DNA of 64,000 bases from Pseudomonadota bacterium (GTDB taxonomy: Bacteria > Pseudomonadota > Gammaproteobacteria > Xanthomonadales > SZUA-38). Made by a program: the position numbers and the translations under genes. The stretch's first letter is position 1; each line of letters begins with the position of its first letter. The stretch spans positions 117,701 to 181,700 of the forward strand of contig JBCCCR010000013.1 in NCBI GenBank assembly GCA_039033415.1, in the 5' to 3' direction. Below the pieces are notes generated by a model. The model was not told where the DNA came from, did no database searches, and saw only the letters and a list, made by a program, of their open reading frames with translations. Shown in pieces: positions 1-6,814 of the stretch.

Positions 1-276
1 CGTTGTCTGGATCGCGTTACTAACGATGACGCGTTTCGCAGAGCTGGTCGATGATCGAGGATTCCCCCAAGAAAACGTCGACCCGAAGCTGCGCGCAAAC
101 TATACCAGCATGCGCAGCAATACGCACAGCAGCTACGTCACCTTTTGTGTCTTTTGTTTCGGCACTGATGACAAAAGCCTTAGCGGTAGCCAGAGCCTTA
201 CAAAAACGAACGGGCATACGATGGGAATAGGTTTGCCGACAAACCCATCCCAGCATGCTTCGAATAACCGATAAGG
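1..276. other. left edge, no supportable gene
   Basis: One plus-strand frame is open from base 2 to a stop at 272-274, and a minus-strand frame is open over 20-256. Neither translation resembles a family I recognise. The plus frame could be the 3' end of a gene cut by the window edge, but nothing such as a motif or codon bias supports it. Confidence 0.3.
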
Positions 277-699
277 TCAGTGGTGTTCAGCCTCGTCATC
301 ATCGTTGCTTTCCGCAAACTGGATGACGGCGCCAAAGCTTTCCCAATCCTTAAGGTCTGCAACACGCCAGTCGCTTAATCCCCGACGAAGCGTTGACCAA
401 TTGAGCGACATGCCGCGGTCGATCAGCTCTTGATCGGTCTGCTTAAGATCGTTGCTGTTCAGCGAGAGCATAAAAAAACCTTCGCCACAACGTGCCAGGT
501 GACGTGCCGGGATGCTGTCCTCGGTGATCGGTTCGATCAGCACCAGCCAGACGGCGCCCAAGGAAAACCGTGCGGTGATCACTCCGCGATTGGGCAGCGG
601 CTCGCTGGCGACCGGCCCTACGCCGAGGAGTTGCGTGTAGCGCTCCACCGCAGCAGCCAGATCTCGAACGAGAAAACCCAAATGATGAATGGTTGGCAT
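277..699 (-). CDS. VOC (glyoxalase/dioxygenase fold) protein
   Basis: A single-domain vicinal oxygen chelate protein of 140 residues. It opens with the characteristic first strand IHHLGFLVRDL followed by a helix (AAAVERYTQLLG), as in glyoxalase I and methylmalonyl-CoA epimerase relatives. The His in HHLGF is a plausible metal ligand. The substrate cannot be predicted. The start is the ATG at 699 because AAGGAGG lies nine bases upstream; a TTG two codons earlier would sit too close to that site. It is divergent from the TetR gene at 879, so it is a possible target of that regulator. The C-terminus is acidic and His-ending (DDDEAEHH). Confidence 0.8.
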   Translation of the reverse strand: MPTIHHLGFLVRDLAAAVERYTQLLGVGPVASEPLPNRGVITARFSLGAVWLVLIEPITEDSIPARHLARCGEGFFMLSLNSNDLKQTDQELIDRGMSLNWSTLRRGLSDWRVADLKDWESFGAVIQFAESNDDDEAEHH

Positions 700-829
700 A
701 CGCAATGTCCTCCTTGGCGAACGGTCAGTCTCTCACGTGCTCATCAGCCCGCCAAACCCGAAAACTGGGAAGTGTATAGGCAGTAAGAGTCTGACGTTAT
801 TCTTTTTTTCTCTAAGGCTTATAATATTT

Positions 830-845
830 TCTATAGATCTATAGA
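830..845. promoter_or_regulatory. perfect 16-bp palindrome, candidate TetR operator
   Basis: TCTATAGATCTATAGA is its own reverse complement. It lies in the divergent intergenic region, 34 bases before the TetR start, in an AT-rich patch. Position and symmetry suit a TetR dimer site controlling its own gene and possibly the VOC gene. The role is inference. Confidence 0.5.
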
Positions 846-878
846 TTTTAATTTGATAACCACGTACAGTGCGCCCGC

Positions 879-1466
879 ATGGCCGCAACGAGTCAAAAGT
901 TTGCCAAGCAGCAAGAACGTGCGGTGAGAGCCGCGGCGGCGGAATTTGCCCGCTATGGCTATCACGGCGCCAGTACGGCGGGCATCGCAGCAAGACTCGG
1001 CATCAAGCAGGGCAGCTTGTACTACTACCTGAAGTCTAAAGAGGAAGCACTCGAGCGCGTGTGTCTGTTGGCGCTGGAGGATTACGTCGCAAGAATGCAG
1101 GCCATCGTCGAGAGCCATCAGCCATTTGCGGCGAAGCTGCAGGCGACCATCAGCGCGCACCTGCTTCGGTATCGAGAGAAGGATGAGGCAATGAAGGTTT
1201 ATACCGACGAACGCCTTTATCTCCCGGCCACGCGACGTACCGGTTTGAAGAAACTCGGCAGCCGCTATCGAAAGATGCTCGAACAGATGTTCCGAGAAGG
1301 GATGGCTGCCGGGGAAGTCAGAGCGTTGGACGCACACTTTGCCGCGCAGGCTGTGATTGGTATCGGCAACGCCATGGGGGATCTGATCGTTCGCGATCCG
1401 GACCTGGACATCGTTGCGCTGGCGCAAAAATGTAATGACCTGTTGTTCAACGGACTCGCTGAATAA
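879..1466 (+). CDS. TetR/AcrR family transcriptional regulator
   Basis: A 195-residue repressor-type regulator. The N-terminal helix-turn-helix (about residues 14-60) has the TetR pattern: AAAEFARYGYHGAST, then IAARLGIKQGSLYYYLKSKEEAL. The rest is the helical ligand-binding and dimerisation domain, which does not reveal the ligand. It sits just upstream of the sulfate-activation operon (38-base gap) and is divergent from the VOC gene, so it may regulate either side. No strong Shine-Dalgarno precedes the ATG at 879. A palindrome at 830-845 is the likely operator. Confidence 0.9.
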   Translation: MAATSQKFAKQQERAVRAAAAEFARYGYHGASTAGIAARLGIKQGSLYYYLKSKEEALERVCLLALEDYVARMQAIVESHQPFAAKLQATISAHLLRYREKDEAMKVYTDERLYLPATRRTGLKKLGSRYRKMLEQMFREGMAAGEVRALDAHFAAQAVIGIGNAMGDLIVRDPDLDIVALAQKCNDLLFNGLAE

Positions 1467-1504
1467 CACACCGACCAAGCAAGATATTTTCAAAGGAGTA
1501 AGCA

Positions 1505-3217
1505 ATGGGCGCTTTTAAAGAGCCACACGGTGGTGAGCTGAAAGATCTTTATCTCACCGAAGGACAGGCGGATCTCGAAAAAGCCAACGCGAAAGACTAC
1601 CCCTCGTGGGACCTGTCTGCGCGCCAGCTTTGCGATCTGGATCTACTGATGAACGGCGCGTTCTCACCGTTGGAAGGATTCTTGGGAGAGGCCGACTATG
1701 AAAGCGTTTGCAACACGATGCGGCTGGAGTCGGGTGTCCTGTGGCCTATCCCGATAACGCTCGATGTCTCAGAGGCGTTCGCCGATGGAATCAGTCTCGG
1801 CGATCGTGTTGCCCTCCGCGACGCTGAAGGTGTACTGATTGCGGTGCTCGAAGTCAGCGACAAATGGATGCCAGATCTCGCGAGTGAAGCACAGCGTGTC
1901 TATGGCACCACCGATGATCTTCACCCGGGCGTTAACTTCCTGCTCAATCAGGCTGGACCGGTTTATCTCGGAGGAAATATCCTCGGTATCGAACCGCCGA
2001 CCTACTACGACTTCAAGCTGCTCCGCGACACGCCATCAGAACTTCGCGGCCGCTTTCGTAAACTGGGCTGGCGAAAGATTGTTGCGTTTCAAACCCGCAA
2101 TCCGCTCCATCGCGCGCATCAGGAGCTTACGTTTCGTGCCGCTCGCGAGGCAGAGGCCAATCTGCTGATTCAGCCGGTGGTGGGCATGACTAAACCCGGG
2201 GATATCGATCACTTCACGAGGGTACGGTGCTACGAGCACGTGCTGGAACAGTATCCCGATCAAACGACTCAGCTCAGCCTAATCAATCTCGCCATGCGCA
2301 TGGCCGGGCCACGCGAAGCGCTGTGGCACGCCATTGTCCGAAAAAACTACGGCTGCACCCACTTTATTGTCGGGCGCGACCATGCCGGCCCCGGCAACGA
2401 TCGAAACGGCCAGCCGTTTTACGGCCCCTACGATGCCCAGGATCTGTTCAAGGAACATGAACAGGAGCTGGACATTACCATGGTGCCGTTCAAGATGATG
2501 GTCTACGTGGAAAACAAGGCCGAGTACCTGCCGGCTGATGAGACCAGCGACAGCGACACGGTTCTGAACCTGTCGGGCACCGAGTTTCGCCGCCGACTGC
2601 GGGAAGGGCTCGATATCCCAGCCTGGTTTTCGTACCCCAAGATTGTCGAAGAGCTGCGGCGCGCCTATCCGCCCAAGAATCAGCAGGGTTTTACGATCTT
2701 CTTCACCGGCTTGTCTGGGTCCGGCAAATCGACCGTTGCCAACGCGCTGATGGTCAAGCTGCTGGAGGAAGGCTCCCGGCCCGTGACACTGCTGGACGGC
2801 GATGTGGTGAGAAAGAACCTTTCGAGCGAGCTGTCATTTTCGAAAGAGCATCGTGATCTCAATATTTTGCGCATCGGTTATGTCGCAAGCGAAATCACCA
2901 AAAATCGCGGTATTGCCATCTGTGCACCCATTGCACCGTATACTCAGACCCGCCGAGCCGTTCGGGAGCTGATCGAACCGCTGGGTGGTTTTTTGGAAAT
3001 CCACGTGTCGACGCCGCTTGAGGTGTGCGAAGCGAGAGACCGGAAAGGGCTTTACGCCAAGGCACGGGCCGGTCAGCTCAAGGGTTTCACCGGAATTGAT
3101 GACCCCTATGAAGCGCCGGACAACGCGGAGGTGGTGATCAATACGGCCGAGATGTCGCCGGACCTTGCGGCACATCGAATTTTGATCACGCTGGAAAAAA
3201 TGGGATATCTCCGCTGA
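1505..3217 (+). CDS. bifunctional sulfate adenylyltransferase / adenylylsulfate kinase
   Basis: Converts sulfate and ATP to APS and PPi, then phosphorylates APS to PAPS. Residues 1 to about 390 are a single-chain ATP sulfurylase, with the PUA-like N-terminus, the nucleotide motif QTRNPLHRAH (196-205) and GRDHAGPG (290-297). Residues about 395-570 are APS kinase, with P-loop GLSGSGKST (402-410) and the DDPYE segment near 532-536. At 570 residues it has the length expected for a Sat-CysC fusion and differs from the CysDN type. A clear AAAGGAG precedes the ATG. It is the first gene of a tight operon with pyrophosphatase and DHH phosphoesterase. No PAPS reductase or sulfotransferase lies in the window. 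Confidence 0.95.
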   Translation: MGAFKEPHGGELKDLYLTEGQADLEKANAKDYPSWDLSARQLCDLDLLMNGAFSPLEGFLGEADYESVCNTMRLESGVLWPIPITLDVSEAFADGISLGDRVALRDAEGVLIAVLEVSDKWMPDLASEAQRVYGTTDDLHPGVNFLLNQAGPVYLGGNILGIEPPTYYDFKLLRDTPSELRGRFRKLGWRKIVAFQTRNPLHRAHQELTFRAAREAEANLLIQPVVGMTKPGDIDHFTRVRCYEHVLEQYPDQTTQLSLINLAMRMAGPREALWHAIVRKNYGCTHFIVGRDHAGPGNDRNGQPFYGPYDAQDLFKEHEQELDITMVPFKMMVYVENKAEYLPADETSDSDTVLNLSGTEFRRRLREGLDIPAWFSYPKIVEELRRAYPPKNQQGFTIFFTGLSGSGKSTVANALMVKLLEEGSRPVTLLDGDVVRKNLSSELSFSKEHRDLNILRIGYVASEITKNRGIAICAPIAPYTQTRRAVRELIEPLGGFLEIHVSTPLEVCEARDRKGLYAKARAGQLKGFTGIDDPYEAPDNAEVVINTAEMSPDLAAHRILITLEKMGYLR

Positions 3218-3218
3218 C

Positions 3219-3833
3219 ATGAGCCTTCGTTACGCGCTGCACCGCCCCCACCCCTGGCACGGACTGAACCCCGGTCGGAACTCACCCGAGATCATCACGG
3301 TCTTTGTCGAGATGACGCCGTTTGATTACGTGAAGTACGAGCTGGACAAGGAAACGGGCTTTCTGTCGATAGACCGACCGCAGCGAACGACCTCGCAGCT
3401 ACCCTGCCTCTATGGCTTTATGCCACAGACCTACTGCGCGGAGGAGGTACATAAGCTCAGCCCAAAATCGAAGCGTGGTGACCTCGACCCGCTGGATATT
3501 TGCGTGCTCAGCGAGCGGCCCGTGGCCCGTGCTGAAATCATTCTGAAGGCTCGGGTAATCGGGGGCCTTCAGATGATCGACGACGATGAGGCCGACGATA
3601 AGATTGTCGCCGTGCTAGAGGGTGACCACGTGCTGGCGGATACCGAAGAACTGACCGACCTGCCGGACATCATGACGGAGCGTCTGCGCCACTACTTCCT
3701 CACCTACAAGTCCCCGCCCGACCAGCCGCAGAGAGTGTCGTCGATCGAGCCCTACGGCAAAGATCATGCGCACGCGGTGGTCAACGCGGCGGTGCTCGAC
3801 TACAAGCGACATTATGGTGCGCACGGATCTTGA
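3219..3833 (+). CDS. ppa: inorganic pyrophosphatase, soluble family I
   Basis: Hydrolyses PPi to phosphate. The family I metal-binding signature appears as GDLDPLD (87-93), and a second acidic cluster, LQMIDDDEADDKI (117-129), matches the other catalytic aspartates. The start follows the sulfurylase stop by one base, so the genes are almost certainly cotranscribed and translationally coupled. The pairing makes sense because ATP sulfurylase is thermodynamically unfavourable and is pulled forward by PPi removal. The N-terminal 30 residues are slightly divergent from E. coli Ppa, so this may be a pathway-dedicated copy rather than the housekeeping enzyme. Confidence 0.88.
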   Translation: MSLRYALHRPHPWHGLNPGRNSPEIITVFVEMTPFDYVKYELDKETGFLSIDRPQRTTSQLPCLYGFMPQTYCAEEVHKLSPKSKRGDLDPLDICVLSERPVARAEIILKARVIGGLQMIDDDEADDKIVAVLEGDHVLADTEELTDLPDIMTERLRHYFLTYKSPPDQPQRVSSIEPYGKDHAHAVVNAAVLDYKRHYGAHGS

Positions 3834-4798
3834 CCGCGTTTGACGTCTTCAACGGTGACGCAGACGGCATCTGCTCGCTGATCCAGCTTCGGCTGGCAGA
3901 CCCCAAGCCCGAAGCGATTAACGTCACCGGCGTCAAGCGAGACATCAGCCTGTTGCGGCGGGTTTCCGCCAGCGCAGGCGATCAGGTCACCGTGCTCGAT
4001 ATATCGCTCGACAAGAATCGGGACGCGCTCCGGCAGCTGCTGGAGCGCGGCGCTGAGGTTCATTACGTCGATCACCACTTCGCTGGTGAGGTCCCCGAGC
4101 ACCCGGGTCTAACCACGCGGATCAATACCGAGCCCAACGTCTGTACCAGCATGCTGATCAACCGAGAGCTGATGGGTCAGTTCGTCAACTGGGCCATCGC
4201 GGGAACGCTCGGCGACAACCTGGCCTCGTCGGCGCAGATCCTGGCTGACAAGGCCTCGCTGTCATCTGACGCCTTCGCCAAACTGCAAAGCCTCGGCACC
4301 TGCATCAATTACAACGCCTACGGCGCCACGATTGACGACCTACACTTCCCTCCCGAAGACCTCTATCAGCGGCTTATGCCCTACCCTGATCCGCTGGCAT
4401 TCGTCGACGACGACAAAGACACCTTCCCAAAGCTGAGTCAGGGTTATGCCGACGACCTGGCTAAGGCGCGACGCGCAAGCCGATTGCTGGATCTGCCTCA
4501 CGCCGCGGTGGTCGGCCTGCCAAACGAACCCTGGTCGCGCCGCGTCAGCGGCGTATTTGGCAACGAGCTGGCCAACAATACACCGGACTGTGCCCACGCG
4601 GTGGTGACCGAGGGTGATGACGGTCTGCTGGTGAGCGTGCGTGCACCGATCAATCGGCGCTACGGCGCAGACGATATCTGTCGACAGTTTGAAACGGGCG
4701 GCGGCCGCAAGGCGGCGGCCGGCATCAACCAGCTCCCGGCCGATCAGCTCGACCGATTCATCCAGACTTTTGCGGACTACTACGCCACGCGAGCCTAA
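3830..4798 (+). CDS. DHH/DHHA1 family phosphoesterase (possible pAp phosphatase)
   Basis: A 322-residue protein of the DHH superfamily (NrnA/RecJ-like). The metal motifs are DADG (10-13), VLDIS near 55, the signature DHH (81-83) and GTLGDN after residue 120. The C-terminal DHHA1 substrate loop appears as GGGRKAAAG (about 290-298), close to the GGGH loop of nanoRNases. It starts at a TTG that overlaps the pyrophosphatase stop by four bases. NrnA-type members degrade short oligonucleotides and dephosphorylate pAp. Inside an operon that makes PAPS, removal of the by-product PAP is an attractive role, but this is inferred from context. Such proteins are sometimes annotated as acetyltransferases, without support visible here. 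Confidence 0.85.
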   Translation: MTAFDVFNGDADGICSLIQLRLADPKPEAINVTGVKRDISLLRRVSASAGDQVTVLDISLDKNRDALRQLLERGAEVHYVDHHFAGEVPEHPGLTTRINTEPNVCTSMLINRELMGQFVNWAIAGTLGDNLASSAQILADKASLSSDAFAKLQSLGTCINYNAYGATIDDLHFPPEDLYQRLMPYPDPLAFVDDDKDTFPKLSQGYADDLAKARRASRLLDLPHAAVVGLPNEPWSRRVSGVFGNELANNTPDCAHAVVTEGDDGLLVSVRAPINRRYGADDICRQFETGGGRKAAAGINQLPADQLDRFIQTFADYYATRA

Positions 4799-5244
4799 GG
4801 GAAAAGCACGCAGAGCCACTCGGCGATCAGCGCCGGCCGCTCCTGGCCTTCCACCTCCACCACACAGTTGAGCGTCACTAGCTTGCCTTCACCCTTGGGT
4901 TCGGCTGTGGGAAGCGTGATCCGCATCCGCACCCGGGCTCCGGTGGGCACCATGCCCGTGAACCGGATCTTGTTGCAGCCATAGTTGATGACCCGGGATA
5001 CCCCTTGCCAGGCAACAACCTGCTCACTCAGGTGGACCATCAGAGACAGGGTCAGAAAGCCATGTACGATCGTGCCACCCATTTCCTGGGTAGCTCGCTC
5101 AATGTCTACATGAATCCACTGCGGGTCGAGCGTCGCGTCAGCAAACGCGTTAACCCGATCCTGATCGATGGTCAGCCAGTCGGAAACGCCCAGCTCCTCA
5201 CCGACCAGCGACTCGATCTCTCCATATTTCACGTCTCGCGGCAT
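4795..5244 (-). CDS. MaoC-family (R)-specific hydratase-like protein
   Basis: A 149-residue single hot-dog fold protein. The hydratase-2 signature is present: the helix ending FADATLDPQWIHVD, followed by GGTIVHGFLTLSL, where Asp and His are the catalytic pair in (R)-enoyl-CoA hydratases. It probably hydrates trans-2-enoyl-CoA, or a related acyl thioester, in the cytoplasm. It is convergent with the DHH gene and overlaps it by four bases at the 3' ends, so it is not part of that operon. It could be a standalone acyl-CoA metabolism enzyme. No PHA synthase is nearby. Confidence 0.85.
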   Translation of the reverse strand: MPRDVKYGEIESLVGEELGVSDWLTIDQDRVNAFADATLDPQWIHVDIERATQEMGGTIVHGFLTLSLMVHLSEQVVAWQGVSRVINYGCNKIRFTGMVPTGARVRMRITLPTAEPKGEGKLVTLNCVVEVEGQERPALIAEWLCVLFP

Positions 5245-5283
5245 AGCCGAGCACTCCTCGTTGTTATAAAGCCAATTGTGCGC

Positions 5284-5772
5284 CTATAGATCGAAGTCTT
5301 TGCCGACCGCAATCATGAGCGCCGCGTTGCTGAGCACCACCAGATCCACGCCGAGACCGTCTTTCTTGAAACCGATGGCCGGGACGAGCCCTGGCGCAAA
5401 GCGCCCGAAGTTCAGCGCCAGCTCATCTTCAAACTCGTCGCGGTACCCGTGCACAATGCCCAAGGCGAGCTTAGCGCGCGCGTAGCGGTGCAGACGCGGC
5501 AGCGGAAACTCCCAGCCATAGTAAACAAACTGCGAGAACTGTCCGAACGAGTTGTTAAACAGCGACAGCCCGTAAAGCCGGTTCCGGCTGTTACGGATCT
5601 CAAATGACGCCATCAGCGGCGCGCCGGAGAAGTCTTCGTCGTCACTGTAATGTGCATAGGCGCCGAGCTGAGCGTAGAGCTTGCGGCTGTCGACTTCTTC
5701 CGCTGCGGTAACGGAAAACTCTAGTAGCAGGACCGGCAACAGCAGCGTCAAAATCATGGTTTTATTCATCAT
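5284..5772 (-). CDS. small outer-membrane beta-barrel-like protein
   Basis: A 162-residue exported protein. The likely start is the first of two adjacent ATG codons (5772), which gives a signal peptide MMNKTMILTLLLPVLLLEFSVTAA. An open frame extends 28 codons further upstream but would bury the signal peptide. The mature part is rich in alternating aromatic residues (YAQLGAYAHYSD, GLSLFNNSFGQFSQFVYYGWEF) and ends in F-D-L after hydrophobic strands, as in small outer-membrane barrels. Similar proteins are often labelled sn-glycerol-3-phosphate transporter; I see no support for transport. Its function is unknown. Confidence 0.6.
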   Translation of the reverse strand: MMNKTMILTLLLPVLLLEFSVTAAEEVDSRKLYAQLGAYAHYSDDEDFSGAPLMASFEIRNSRNRLYGLSLFNNSFGQFSQFVYYGWEFPLPRLHRYARAKLALGIVHGYRDEFEDELALNFGRFAPGLVPAIGFKKDGLGVDLVVLSNAALMIAVGKDFDL

Positions 5773-5938
5773 GTCGCGCAGGCTACCGATAGGACGGGCA
5801 CAGTCAAGAATTTCCGGCAAATTTCCGCGCGTGAGCGATTTGTCGGTGTCGACCATAGCCCTGGTTGTGTCCAGCCGCTAGAATGCCGCGGTTTTCCTGA
5901 CCGAAGCGGCTTTTCAGGCATAACGGGAGCGAGAGGAC

Positions 5939-6751
5939 TTGAGCGACACATCGAAACGCGGCTGGCTGATCCCTATCGGCGGTGCTGAAGAACGTTCCAC
6001 AGACGCATTGATCCTGCGCCGCTTCATGAAGCTTTGCGGCGGCCGAGATGCGCGGATTCTCGTGATTCCCACCGCCTCAGAGCTGGCTGAAACCGGCCCT
6101 AACTATGTATCCCTGTTCGAGGAAATGGGGGCTCGCTCGCGCTATATCCCCATCGACGAGCGGGAAGATTGCTTCGCCGAGGAAATTGTCGACACGCTGG
6201 AGCGCGCCAGCGGAATTTTTCTGACCGGCGGCAACCAGCTGAGGCTATCAACCATTCTCGGCGGAACGCCGGTCGCCCGGTCCATCCGCGATCGATTTTC
6301 CAAGGGCGTCCATGTGGCTGGCACCTCCGCCGGCGCGGCCATCGTCTGTGAACACATGATTGCCGGCGGCCCGACCGGGCCGACGCCCACCGAAGACGGC
6401 GTCACGATGGCGCCGGGCCTCGGGTTGACCAACAAGGCGATTGTCGACCAGCACTTCCGACAGCGCGATCGGCTGGGCAGGCTCCTCACCGCCCTGTCCT
6501 ACAACCCTTTTGCCACCGGCCTGGGCATCGATGAAGACACCGCCGCATTTATCAGCCCGAGGGGAACGCTTGAGGTGGTCGGCAGCGGCGCCATCACGGT
6601 GGTTGACCCGTCGGGGCTCCAGCATTCGTCCATGCACGATGCGTCCGATCAGGACCCGATCAGCCTGATTGGCCTCACGCTGCACATCCTCACGGCAGGT
6701 GATCACTTCAATCTGGAAACCCGCCAGGCCCAGGCCATCACGCTCAACTGA
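5939..6751 (+). CDS. cphB: cyanophycinase
   Basis: An exopeptidase of peptidase family S51 that releases beta-aspartyl-arginine dipeptides from cyanophycin. The 270-residue chain has LIPIGGAEER at 10-19, the FLTGGNQ turn (94-100) and the nucleophile elbow GTSAGA with Ser130. It starts at TTG, preceded by GAGAGGA. It is the first gene of a cyanophycin cluster, 63 bases before the synthetase. No signal peptide is present, so it should act on intracellular granules. The isoaspartyl dipeptidase needed to finish degradation is not in the window. Confidence 0.95.
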   Translation: MSDTSKRGWLIPIGGAEERSTDALILRRFMKLCGGRDARILVIPTASELAETGPNYVSLFEEMGARSRYIPIDEREDCFAEEIVDTLERASGIFLTGGNQLRLSTILGGTPVARSIRDRFSKGVHVAGTSAGAAIVCEHMIAGGPTGPTPTEDGVTMAPGLGLTNKAIVDQHFRQRDRLGRLLTALSYNPFATGLGIDEDTAAFISPRGTLEVVGSGAITVVDPSGLQHSSMHDASDQDPISLIGLTLHILTAGDHFNLETRQAQAITLN

Positions 6752-6814
6752 GCCACCTCGTTTCACACCGCCCAACGGGCTGCTAGCATGGCAGGCCTCC
6801 AGCAGAGGATCGGC

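Noticed and set aside
26..274. open frames at the left edge on both strands
   Set aside because: Neither has a recognisable motif, clear ribosome-binding site or protein-like composition; left as unassigned edge sequence.
831..1505. 224-residue minus-strand open frame over the TetR gene
   Set aside because: Antisense to a clear TetR gene; translation has no coherent domain.
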